Shown in pieces: positions 38,664 through 46,907 of a DNA stretch of 64,000 bases. The notes beneath the pieces were generated by a model, which ran no database searches, had not been told where the DNA came from, and saw only the letters and a list, made by a program, of their open reading frames with translations. The stretch's first letter is position 1; each line of letters begins with the position of its first letter. Both the position numbers and the translations under genes were made by a program. The stretch comes from Spirochaetota bacterium (lineage in GTDB: Bacteria > Spirochaetota > GWB1-36-13 > JAKPDD01): contig JAKPDD010000048.1 of assembly GCA_029552945.1 (NCBI GenBank), forward strand, positions 33,553-97,552, given 5' to 3'.

Positions 38664-38798
38664 TTGAGGCTATTATTAATATTTTTTGCAGGAATCATAA
38701 TAGGTATATTTTTAGACAGTAAAATAAACACATCCCCATTTTTTACTATTTTATTTATAATAATATGGTTTATAAAAATGTATAAGAATATAAAATAG
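38664..38798 (+). CDS. AtpZ/AtpI-like two-helix membrane micro-protein
   Basis: A 44-codon frame too short for the track. It starts with TTG directly after the kinase stop (TAATTG) and encodes two hydrophobic helices joined by GIFLDSKINTSPFFTILF. That G-x-x-LD-x-x-x-xTxPxF pattern resembles the AtpZ/AtpI assembly factors of F-type ATPase, which are usually about 70-100 residues. No ATPase genes are nearby, so the match may be only fold-level. A TTG start without a strong ribosome site makes this tentative. Confidence 0.45.
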   Translation: MRLLLIFFAGIIIGIFLDSKINTSPFFTILFIIIWFIKMYKNIK

Positions 38799-38805
38799 AA
38801 CTATA

Positions 38806-38886
38806 TGCGAGAGGAGGGAGTTGAACCCTCACGCCGGAGGCGGTAGATCCTAAGTCTACTGCGTCTGCCAGTTCCGCCACCCTCGC
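38806..38886 (-). tRNA. tRNA-Leu (UAG)
   Basis: An 81-nt cloverleaf with acceptor GCGAGGG/CTCTCGC, anticodon loop CTTAGGA giving UAG, a class II variable arm (CGCC TCC GGCG) and T-loop GTTCAACTC. Discriminator A, no encoded CCA. Last gene of the six-tRNA cluster. Confidence 0.95.
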
Positions 38887-38890
38887 AAAA

Positions 38891-38963
38891 TGGGCTGTAC
38901 AGGATTTGAACCTGTGACCCATTGATTAAGAGTCAATTGCTCTACCAACTGAGCTAACAGCCC
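38891..38963 (-). tRNA. tRNA-Lys (CUU)
   Basis: A 73-nt cloverleaf, acceptor GGGCTGT/ACAGCCC, anticodon loop CTCTTAA giving CUU, T-loop GTTCAAATC. No encoded CCA. Confidence 0.95.
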
Positions 38964-38969
38964 CAAATG

Positions 38970-39043
38970 CGTGCCTGGCAGGACTCGAACCTGCGACCAC
39001 TGGATTCGAAGTCCAAAGCTCTATCCAACTGAGCTACAAGCAC
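38970..39043 (-). tRNA. tRNA-Arg (UCG)
   Basis: A 74-nt cloverleaf, acceptor GTGCTTG/CAGGCAC with one G-T pair, anticodon loop CTTCGAA giving UCG. Discriminator G, no encoded CCA. Confidence 0.94.
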
Positions 39044-39052
39044 CTTAAACAA

Positions 39053-39127
39053 GGTGGATGATGGGATTCGAACCCACGACCGCCAGAGCCACAATCTGGA
39101 ACTCCAACCAACTGAGCTACATCCACC
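39053..39127 (-). tRNA. tRNA-His (GUG)
   Basis: Cloverleaf with acceptor GTGGATG/CATCCAC plus the His-specific extra G-1 opposite discriminator C73. Anticodon loop TTGTGGC gives GUG. No CCA follows in the gene. Confidence 0.95.
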
Positions 39128-39144
39128 ACTAATTGATTATTAAA

Positions 39145-39218
39145 CGTGCCAAAGAGGAATCGAACCTCTGACCAATAGCTTAGAAGGCTATTGCTCTATC
39201 CAGCTGAGCTATTGGCAC
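39145..39218 (-). tRNA. tRNA-Arg (UCU)
   Basis: A 74-nt cloverleaf, acceptor GTGCCAA/TTGGCAC, anticodon stem ATAGC/GCTAT with loop CTTCTAA giving UCU. Discriminator G, no encoded CCA. This decodes AGA/AGG, the arginine codons favoured in AT-rich genomes. Confidence 0.95.
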
Positions 39219-39224
39219 GCAAAG

Positions 39225-39297
39225 TCGGGATGGAGGGACTTGAACCCCCGACAACTGGTTCCCAAAACCAGTGTGCTACCAACTGCACTACATCCCG
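39225..39297 (-). tRNA. tRNA-Pro (UGG)
   Basis: A 73-nt cloverleaf, acceptor CGGGATG/CATCCCG, anticodon loop TTTGGGA giving UGG, discriminator A, no CCA. First gene of the cluster, next to the candidate promoter. Confidence 0.95.
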
Positions 39298-39316
39298 CAA
39301 AATTTTATTGATTAAA

Positions 39317-39345
39317 ATTTAACATTATCTGACATGAATAGTCAA
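39317..39345 (-). promoter_or_regulatory. Candidate sigma-70-type promoter of the tRNA cluster
   Basis: On the minus strand TTGACT (39345-39340), a 17-nt spacer, then TTAAAT (39322-39317) lie about 20 nt before tRNA-Pro. The -35 matches 5 of 6 and the -10 matches 4 of 6 consensus bases; placement is good. Confidence 0.5.
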
Positions 39346-39369
39346 GTTTTTATAATTTAAATTTAATCA

Positions 39370-41721
39370 TTAAAACTTTAAATTCCTAAACAAAATAAAA
39401 AATAGTGTACCAATAATATAAACACTTATACCTATCAATAATACTAAATTAAAACCATAACTAATAGCAAGATAAACAGTAAGAAAACTTGATAATACTG
39501 AAAATATACCATTAATAGACCACATCCATGGTACAGAAAGCTGATTATAATTTGAAACAACTGTTATACCCGTTGGCATAAAAATACCCATAAAAAATCC
39601 AGCTATACCTGTAAGTATTACTGAAAATATAAGTCGAAAAATAAAAGGGAGGCTTATAAGATAATCTGATAAAAACCTAAAAAACAAGATATTTAATAAT
39701 ATAGAAATAATTAGACCACTTAAAGATATACCTATAGTTTTATATGGACTTTCACTTATCTTTTTGCTCAACAAACTACCAATACCAGAAGTTATAAGTA
39801 TTGTGGAAAGAATAACAGAAAATGAGTACATAGGATGACCTAAAAATAATATATATTTTTGCATGAATATAACCTCTATAAACATAAAACCAAGCCCGAG
39901 GGAAGCAAAATATATAATAGACCCAATTTTATTTCTAACTTTTCTTAAACCACCAATATTTAATATGATTAAAGGTAAAATTAAGAATATTAAAGCATAT
40001 TTTAATACAGTTTCTGACATAGTTTTAATTATTAAAAACGGTTGTGGATAGAAAAACTCAACTTTTTTAAGTGTCTTAGTTTTATCATCCAGTTTATCTG
40101 TTCTTATCCTTTGAGTAAAGAATGGCCAGTTATCATAAGTTGGTCTTATTTCACTGTCTGCTAATTGGTATTCTTTATCTATATTATCAGTTGTAACAAG
40201 CCTCTCCTGATAAGTTTCTGTTTTATCAAAAGGAGAATACAATAATTTGTGTTTATGACTTTCTATATATTTTTTTATTTTAGAAACCTCTTCTTTAGTA
40301 AATACACCATTTTTTATAGTTATCTTGCAAGTTCTATAATCATCATCTGGAATCCATGAAACAATAATACTTTTTTTAAAAGAATCTGATAAACCCAATC
40401 TTTTAAAACTCTCTCTTATAACAGTTATAAACCTGTCAACATCAGTATATGGATTGGAAAGATAAAGTATACCATTATCTTTAAGTCTTTTCATATAGTT
40501 CATAAATGCCTCAACAGTAAAAAGATAACTTTCTGTCAAAGCGTTGGCTCCGCTTGTTGCTGCTGTTATAGATATAGAGTTATTAAATATTATTATATCA
40601 TATTTTTTCTTTGTTGATTTAAGATAATGCCTTGCTTCACCAGGAATAAGATTTACACCTGGATAATCAACTAGATTACCAGAATAGTGTTTAAACTTTT
40701 CTTTAAGTAAATAATAAAAAGTTGGATTAAACTCTATTGCATCAATATTTTTTGAATTATATTTTATACTTAATGCTATCTCACAACCTCCACCAGCACC
40801 AACAATAAAAACATCATCAACTTTATCCTTTACAATAAAGGGATATAAATGATTTTTAAAATAACCACTAATGTCTTGTGGTTTTTTATTTCTCATATCA
40901 AGTATTGGAGTTATTACAGCATAATCACCAAAAACCCTATAAAACTTTTTTTGGTCATGAACAGCAACATAAGCAAAATTGTCCCAATACGAATAAACCA
41001 GTGGACCAACTGTTTTTAAATCTCTTTTTGTCTTAGAGACTCTTACTTCTATTTTTTCAGCCTTAGGATAAATATAATAAAAATTAACCCAAATAAGCCC
41101 TATTGAAATAAGCACAAGTATTGTTCTTATATACCATTTGTAGCTCAATACAATAAAAGATAGGGCAGCAATAAAAAAAACTCCTGTAACAATTACAGCC
41201 ATAAGTATTGGCCCTTTACCAGGAAATAATAAGAGTACAAAGAAACAACCTATTCCACCACCCATAAGATCCGCAAAATAGAGTGAGTTTATTTTATTAC
41301 TGAAGTTTGTAAAAACTATTGAAAAAATTATGCCACTAAAAACAAAAGGTATTGAAAGCAATAAAAATGTATCTCTAAAATATGCATTGTGTTTTGGGCT
41401 TTTTCCTAATAGTTCTGTCTCAAGTGGAATAGTATTAACAGTATATATAGAATAAATAAGAGATATACCAAGTAGTATTGTAAATATAAAAAGCCAGAAA
41501 TTAACAGATCTTTTTATAATAAAATTCAAGAAAAACACAATTACTCCACCTAAACCTATACCAAAAAGTGCAATAGATATTATAAGAAATGCAAAATGAT
41601 ACCAATAAGTTAAGGCAAACATCCTATTAAGGAAAACCTCAATTGATATAGTACCAAGCGATACAAGAAATACTCCGATATGAAGAGGAAGACTCTTAAA
41701 ATCTAATTTTATTCCAATCAT
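39370..41721 (-). CDS. Membrane-bound spermidine-synthase-like protein
   Basis: A 783-residue protein. About seven N-terminal transmembrane helices (residues 10-225) are followed by a cytosolic class I methyltransferase-like/SpeE domain (about 290-440: VFIVGAGGGCEIALSI, IDAIEFNPTFYYLL, PGEARHYLKSTKKKYDIIIFN) and another block of helices to the C-terminus. Membrane SpeE-like fusions are known in several phyla, mostly with unproven activity. It may be an aminopropyltransferase or a transporter-coupled enzyme. No speD is nearby. It is transcribed away from the tRNA cluster promoter region. Confidence 0.8.
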   Translation of the reverse strand: MIGIKLDFKSLPLHIGVFLVSLGTISIEVFLNRMFALTYWYHFAFLIISIALFGIGLGGVIVFFLNFIIKRSVNFWLFIFTILLGISLIYSIYTVNTIPLETELLGKSPKHNAYFRDTFLLLSIPFVFSGIIFSIVFTNFSNKINSLYFADLMGGGIGCFFVLLLFPGKGPILMAVIVTGVFFIAALSFIVLSYKWYIRTILVLISIGLIWVNFYYIYPKAEKIEVRVSKTKRDLKTVGPLVYSYWDNFAYVAVHDQKKFYRVFGDYAVITPILDMRNKKPQDISGYFKNHLYPFIVKDKVDDVFIVGAGGGCEIALSIKYNSKNIDAIEFNPTFYYLLKEKFKHYSGNLVDYPGVNLIPGEARHYLKSTKKKYDIIIFNNSISITAATSGANALTESYLFTVEAFMNYMKRLKDNGILYLSNPYTDVDRFITVIRESFKRLGLSDSFKKSIIVSWIPDDDYRTCKITIKNGVFTKEEVSKIKKYIESHKHKLLYSPFDKTETYQERLVTTDNIDKEYQLADSEIRPTYDNWPFFTQRIRTDKLDDKTKTLKKVEFFYPQPFLIIKTMSETVLKYALIFLILPLIILNIGGLRKVRNKIGSIIYFASLGLGFMFIEVIFMQKYILFLGHPMYSFSVILSTILITSGIGSLLSKKISESPYKTIGISLSGLIISILLNILFFRFLSDYLISLPFIFRLIFSVILTGIAGFFMGIFMPTGITVVSNYNQLSVPWMWSINGIFSVLSSFLTVYLAISYGFNLVLLIGISVYIIGTLFFILFRNLKF

Positions 41722-41767
41722 AATAAACCCTTATATATTATTTAAAGTGTAATAAATTTATTAAATA

Positions 41768-42784
41768 TTATATAAAAAAATCTTTATATATTCTTTGATT
41801 AAGGTTTTTATAATTTAATCCTACCTCTTCCCAAACAAAATATGGTTCCATACATAAATATATTTTATTTGTGTACTTCTTTAAATTATCAATAATATGT
41901 TTAAATAATTTCAATCTCAAAGGATAAAAAAATCTTAATTTACCATCATAAAATGAAGGTAAAATCTCCATAGATGTTATAGAGGTCTTTCTATTATAAA
42001 GATGTTCAAGTAATTTTGGATTAAATCTAATCATACCAACACTTACCCAACCTATATTATTTTTAATAATTGGGAAAAGAGAAGAAATTATTTCCTCATA
42101 TTCCTCGAAACATCCATCATAGTAATAAAGTGGATCAAAGTGTACTCCTATTTTATAACCCTTCTCAGAAAGTCTTATAATAGAATCAAGCCTCTCTTTT
42201 AATGTAGTATTACCTTTTTCCTCATTTTCAATCATTCTTTGTGTATTTAAAGACCATGAGACAATAATATTTCTATACGGTTTATTTTCTAAAAAATATT
42301 TTATATTAGTAGTCTTTGTTTTAAACTCAAGTACAGCATCATATCTTGAGAAAATATTAATTAAATATTCAGCATAATTAAAAAAATTTTCCCACAAAAG
42401 TGAATCGGTAAGCTCTCCAGTACCTATTCTTATAAACTTTTTAGTACTAAGATAATAATCAACCTCTTTTTCAAAGTCATCAAGATTAGTATAAACTTTT
42501 ATAGCCGGGAAATCAAGGTAAGCATCTATTGCACAATAATTACAATTTAAAGTACATCCCTCTACAATATTAATATTATGATATGAACAGGAGATAACAG
42601 ATGGAGAACAAGGGCACTCTTTTAAAAAACCACCTTTCTTTTCAGTTAAAAAAATAGTTTTCTTTAAATTATAATTAGAAGGAACATAATCAGAATAAAA
42701 TATTTTACCTTTAAAATTATTAAGGAACTTTTTAATAAAACTCTCATTTCTTACAGTTGGATCAATAAATACAGTATCTATCAT
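41768..42784 (-). CDS. Spore-photoproduct-lyase-family radical SAM protein
   Basis: A 338-residue radical SAM enzyme. The cluster motif C-X3-C-X2-C is CTLNCNYC (C77, C81, C84), followed by AIDAYLDFPAIKVYTNLDDF, GTGELTDSL and VLEFKTKTTNI, a combination characteristic of the SPL family. Extra cysteines lie upstream (CPCS, SC at 57-66). In spore formers SPL repairs the spore photoproduct; non-sporulating homologues exist and their substrate is uncertain. It follows the 84-residue protein gene by 5 nt. Confidence 0.82.
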   Translation of the reverse strand: MIDTVFIDPTVRNESFIKKFLNNFKGKIFYSDYVPSNYNLKKTIFLTEKKGGFLKECPCSPSVISCSYHNINIVEGCTLNCNYCAIDAYLDFPAIKVYTNLDDFEKEVDYYLSTKKFIRIGTGELTDSLLWENFFNYAEYLINIFSRYDAVLEFKTKTTNIKYFLENKPYRNIIVSWSLNTQRMIENEEKGNTTLKERLDSIIRLSEKGYKIGVHFDPLYYYDGCFEEYEEIISSLFPIIKNNIGWVSVGMIRFNPKLLEHLYNRKTSITSMEILPSFYDGKLRFFYPLRLKLFKHIIDNLKKYTNKIYLCMEPYFVWEEVGLNYKNLNQRIYKDFFI

Positions 42785-42789
42785 AAAAA

Positions 42790-43044
42790 TTATTTATTAT
42801 AAATAATATCATACACATATAACACAGGACCAATACAATTCCCCATTATTTTATATGTCCTGTTAAATAGATCATGATCAATAAAAGTAAAACTATTATC
42901 TATTATTCTTGCCTTCTTTTCTTTTATCATATTTTTAAATAATTTTCCATCATCCTCAAATATTGAGATCAAAAATTCTCTTATTACCTCTTTATCTTTA
43001 TCACTTAAATTAATTTTTTCTATAAAAACAACATCTTTATTCAT
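42790..43044 (-). CDS. Conserved-looking small protein, unknown function
   Basis: An 84-residue soluble protein (MNKDVVFIEKINLSDKDKEV, then DHDLFNRTYKIMGNCIGPVL). It contains one cysteine and no clear motif. It sits 5 nt upstream of the SPL-like gene on the same strand and diverges from queC, so it may be an accessory of the radical SAM protein. I do not recognise it. Confidence 0.55.
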   Translation of the reverse strand: MNKDVVFIEKINLSDKDKEVIREFLISIFEDDGKLFKNMIKEKKARIIDNSFTFIDHDLFNRTYKIMGNCIGPVLYVYDIIYNK

Positions 43045-43117
43045 ATTTAATACCTTTTAATATTTTATTCGATATTAAATTTACTAAACGAAAATTTAAT
43101 AAAATAAGGTCAAAATA

Positions 43118-43801
43118 ATGAAAAAAGCAGTTGTCCTATTAAGTGGAGGGCTTGACTCAGCAACGACAGCAGCAATAGCCAGGTCAGAAGGATATGAGAT
43201 TTATGCTATCACTTTTAGTTATGGCCAGAGACATAAAATAGAGATAAAGAGTGCAAAGAGAATTGCAAAAGAAATTAAAGTAAAAGAACATAAAATAATA
43301 AAAATAGATTTAAGGACATTTGGTGGCTCAAGTTTAACAGACAATATAGATGTTCCTAAAGAAAGAGATATTGAAAATATAAAAGAGATACCATTAACAT
43401 ATGTACCTGCAAGAAATACAATTTTTCTCTCATATGCCTTAGCATATGCTGAGGTAATAGATGCAGATTCAATATTTATAGGAGTAAATGCTATAGACTA
43501 TAGCGGGTATCCTGATTGTAGGCCAGAATATATAAAAGCATTTAACGAAGTTTCAAGACTTGGTACAAAAAAAGGAGTGGAGGGAAGACCAATATTAATC
43601 AAGACACCAATAATAAACATGACAAAAAAAGAGATAATAAAAAAGGGACTTGAACTTGGCTTAGACTTTTCTAAAACTCATTCATGTTATGACCCGATAA
43701 AAGGAAAAGCATGTGGAAAGTGTGACAGTTGCCTTATAAGAAAAAGAGCGTTTTTAGAACTTGGTATAGAAGATCCAACAAAATACTACAATGGAGAGTA
43801 A
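43118..43801 (+). CDS. queC: 7-cyano-7-deazaguanine synthase QueC
   Basis: A 227-residue PP-loop enzyme of queuosine precursor synthesis. The ATP loop VVLLSGGLDSATTAAIA, the FSYGQRHKIE segment, VPARNTIFLSYALAYAE and the zinc site SCYDPIKGKACGKCDSC (four cysteines) are intact. It converts 7-carboxy-7-deazaguanine to preQ0. Other que genes are outside the window. The next gene starts 2 nt after its stop. Confidence 0.96.
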   Translation: MKKAVVLLSGGLDSATTAAIARSEGYEIYAITFSYGQRHKIEIKSAKRIAKEIKVKEHKIIKIDLRTFGGSSLTDNIDVPKERDIENIKEIPLTYVPARNTIFLSYALAYAEVIDADSIFIGVNAIDYSGYPDCRPEYIKAFNEVSRLGTKKGVEGRPILIKTPIINMTKKEIIKKGLELGLDFSKTHSCYDPIKGKACGKCDSCLIRKRAFLELGIEDPTKYYNGE

Positions 43802-43803
43802 AA

Positions 43804-44535
43804 TTGTTATATGCAATAATATCTGATATACACGCAAACCTTGAGGCTTTAAATGCTGTATTAGAAGATATAAATTCTTTTAATGTAGACAGCATATACA
43901 GTCTTGGAGATATAATAGGATATGGACCTAACCCTAATGAGTGCGTTGAGCTAATAATAAAAAACAATATAAAGTCAATAAAAGGTAATCATGAAAGAGC
44001 ATTATCAAATAAAAAATACCTTGAAAACTTTAACTTAATAGCAGCTAATGTAATAAACTGGACTGAAAAAGAACTTACCGTTGAAAACAAAGAAATATTG
44101 GAAGGTCTTACAAATTATATTATACTTGAAGAGAAGTTTATACTTGTTCATGGTAGTCTGAAAAACCTTGATAAATACCTTGTTGAAAATGAAGATATTA
44201 TAGAAGAAGTTGAAGAACTAAAAGAATCAGGTTTTAAAATAGAGTTTTTCGGGCATACACATATAAGCAGAGTAATAGTTGATGAAAAAAAACCTATAAA
44301 ACCAAAGGGTAATGAAAAAATAAAACTTAATCCTGATAACATATATCTAATAAACCCAGGTTCTGTTGGACAACCAAGAGAGGCAGATAATAGAGCATCT
44401 TATATAATCTTTGATTCAGATAACCTTACTGTAACCTATAGAAAAGTAAATTACGATATAGAGAAAACTATAAAAAAAATAAAAAGTATTGGATTACCAG
44501 AATTCCTTGCAAATAGATTAAAGTTTGGAATATAA
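43804..44535 (+). CDS. YfcE/DUF-type calcineurin-like metallophosphoesterase
   Basis: A 243-residue product from the TTG at 43804, preceded by GGAGAG at the queC stop; the track start at 43729 lies inside queC and is unlikely. Metal ligands are in ISDIHAN, SLGDIIGYGPNP, KGNHERAL, LVHGS, FGHTH and NPGSVGQPR. It belongs to the small YfcE/MJ0936-like phosphodiesterase group with unspecific substrates. It is transcribed with queC and converges on glnD. Confidence 0.85.
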   Translation: MLYAIISDIHANLEALNAVLEDINSFNVDSIYSLGDIIGYGPNPNECVELIIKNNIKSIKGNHERALSNKKYLENFNLIAANVINWTEKELTVENKEILEGLTNYIILEEKFILVHGSLKNLDKYLVENEDIIEEVEELKESGFKIEFFGHTHISRVIVDEKKPIKPKGNEKIKLNPDNIYLINPGSVGQPREADNRASYIIFDSDNLTVTYRKVNYDIEKTIKKIKSIGLPEFLANRLKFGI

Positions 44536-44537
44536 TT

Positions 44538-46898
44538 TTATCCAAAAACATTCTTAGATACTTCATGAATATAACTTAAAAGTTTTTTATCAAGATCCTC
44601 TATATTTTCACCCTCAATATAAAAACCATCTTTTGCCCTTATACCGACTGTATGAATTTTAGATTTCTTTATATTAAAACCATTATCAAGAAAAAACTTC
44701 AATAAGAAATAGAGTAATCCTGGGAAACTCCTTGTTGATATATTAACATAGAAATAATTATCTCTTAAATGGTTTACTACTACTACAGGCTCTATATAGT
44801 ATATCTCTTTTTTTATAGTAGAATAAAGTTTATTGTAAAATAGTTTATAAATATTAATATTCTTATTAAAATCACTTTTTACAGAATCTAATATTTTTTG
44901 TTTAAGAGTATCATCATCAATGTTTGAGATAGGATTGCAAAAAAAATAATCTATAACATTACCATCATAGAGTGTATATATACCAGCATCTACTATATCC
45001 ATATAGTTTAAAGTAATAGGAAGTACTATTTTTAGTAATAAGCCTTTATAATCTTTTCCAAAATATTTTATTCTTTTAAGCCCTTTATAATTATCAATTA
45101 ATACATTCTCACTTCCTATATATTTTATATCCTCTATTATATCCTTATCATCTATATCATAAAGATATTCATCAGGCAGGGTATTTAAAATATTTATATC
45201 AACTTTATTTATAAGTCTATTAACCACAGAATCTCTACTTATATCTATTTTACCTTTATCAAAATATTCAGAACATAATTTATATATTTTAACCAGTTTA
45301 TCAATAATAAAAAGTGGTACTCTATTTTTATTAACAGAGTTCATATCAAGGTATGTTAATATAAACAACAATCTTAGTTTTCTTTTATCTTCTATTTTTT
45401 CAACAAGATAACTAACAATTTTTTCATTAATATCTTTTGCATTTACAACATCACTTAATAAAAGATGGTTTATTACAAGAAACTCTACTATATATTTTTC
45501 ATCATCTTTAAGACTAAGGGATGCTGTTATTTTAGATATAAGTTTGATATTATTGACTATATGATCACCATCCATTATCTTGCCAACATCATGTAATAAT
45601 ATAGAATAAATAAGAACAATTTTATCATTTACCGATAATTCATAACACTTTTCTGTTATAAAATAATCATTAGATCCAGAACCTAAAAAAATATTTGAAA
45701 AATTATTAATCATAAAAAGAGAGTGATAACTTAAAGTAAAATCATGATAATAATCTATCTGAGGTCTCAAAACCATTTCAGAATAAAAAGGTATTATTTT
45801 TGGCAAAAAACCAATAACATCAAGATATAAAAAATAATCATATAAACCTATTTGTAATTCCGCTATATGCTCATGAAACTTGTCTATATTACTTTTATTT
45901 AAGTCTACTGTTGTTATATAATTTTTTATCTCAATAATAGAAGAATATGATATTTTTTTACCTATTTTGATCGTATTATATATAAAATCCAAACATAAGT
46001 TTACGTCTTTAACATTTTTTATATAAGAATAATTTTTATCAAAAAGCATATTATCAAAAGACTTTAAATAACAATTTTTTCTTTTATAAAATCTTTCATT
46101 TATAATATCTTTAAAATAAATCACAAAATCGAATATATCTGAAAAACATACAAATATATCTTTTATAAACTCTTCAAAATAAGACTTTTTTTTATCTTTG
46201 CCAATTATAATTTGCAAAATATCTATTGTAACTATATTTATCTTCCTTTTCAGCAATATTGTTATCTTTTCTCTTATTTGAAAAAGTTTTAAATAAGAAA
46301 TTAATGCTTTATTATATAACTCTGACTGTCTTATACTTCTAAGTTCAGGATACAATCTAATAAGCCAATTAATTATCTGATAGCTCCTTAAACCACCATA
46401 AGAGTTTTTAAGGTCTGGATGATTTAAAAAAATCTCTTCTTTATTATAGTAGTCAATAGTTTTAAATCTATCATTAAAGTATTCGAGAACTTTTATCCTA
46501 TTATCTTTTATCAAACTTTTTTTTAATTTTAAGAATCTGCTATAAAGTTCCTTAGAACCAACTATATATTTTGAAAAAAGTATTGATGTAAAAAAAGTAA
46601 TATCATTTTTAGATTGTACAAGAATATTTTCAAAGTCTCTTACACTATAACTTATCTCATAACCCTTTTCCCATAATAAAGATATTACAGGCTTAACAGA
46701 ATCATCATCATATGTTATAAACAAAAGATCAACATCAGAATATTTTCCCTGTTCAAGTCTTCCCAAACCACCAACAGCCACAAGAACAAAAGAATCAAGT
46801 CTTAGATTGTTTAAAGATAGAACTTCATTCCTTATTTTTTTTATAAAATCTTTTGAAAAGTCTCTTATTGGTTTATATATTTCTTTAAAACTTAACAA
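44538..46898 (-). CDS. glnD: GlnD-type PII uridylyltransferase/uridylyl-removing enzyme
   Basis: A 786-residue protein with the GlnD order: nucleotidyltransferase domain (VAVGGLGRLEQGKYSDVDLLFI near residue 45), a helical linker, an HD domain (LLHDVGKIMDGDH near 440) and two C-terminal ACT-like regions (about 620-690 and 705-775, RSFPGLLYFLLKFFLDNGF). GlnD senses glutamine and modifies PII. Both catalytic motifs look intact, but the middle region is divergent. No glnB, glnK or glnA is in the window. It lies 9 nt after the ATP-grasp/FMN fusion gene. Confidence 0.82.
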   Translation of the reverse strand: MLSFKEIYKPIRDFSKDFIKKIRNEVLSLNNLRLDSFVLVAVGGLGRLEQGKYSDVDLLFITYDDDSVKPVISLLWEKGYEISYSVRDFENILVQSKNDITFFTSILFSKYIVGSKELYSRFLKLKKSLIKDNRIKVLEYFNDRFKTIDYYNKEEIFLNHPDLKNSYGGLRSYQIINWLIRLYPELRSIRQSELYNKALISYLKLFQIREKITILLKRKINIVTIDILQIIIGKDKKKSYFEEFIKDIFVCFSDIFDFVIYFKDIINERFYKRKNCYLKSFDNMLFDKNYSYIKNVKDVNLCLDFIYNTIKIGKKISYSSIIEIKNYITTVDLNKSNIDKFHEHIAELQIGLYDYFLYLDVIGFLPKIIPFYSEMVLRPQIDYYHDFTLSYHSLFMINNFSNIFLGSGSNDYFITEKCYELSVNDKIVLIYSILLHDVGKIMDGDHIVNNIKLISKITASLSLKDDEKYIVEFLVINHLLLSDVVNAKDINEKIVSYLVEKIEDKRKLRLLFILTYLDMNSVNKNRVPLFIIDKLVKIYKLCSEYFDKGKIDISRDSVVNRLINKVDINILNTLPDEYLYDIDDKDIIEDIKYIGSENVLIDNYKGLKRIKYFGKDYKGLLLKIVLPITLNYMDIVDAGIYTLYDGNVIDYFFCNPISNIDDDTLKQKILDSVKSDFNKNINIYKLFYNKLYSTIKKEIYYIEPVVVVNHLRDNYFYVNISTRSFPGLLYFLLKFFLDNGFNIKKSKIHTVGIRAKDGFYIEGENIEDLDKKLLSYIHEVSKNVFG

Positions 46899-46907
46899 AA
46901 ATATACC

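Noticed and set aside
38806-39297. Regularly spaced similar segments suggesting a repeat array or CRISPR
   Set aside because: They are six tRNA genes, with similarity from D- and T-arm sequences.
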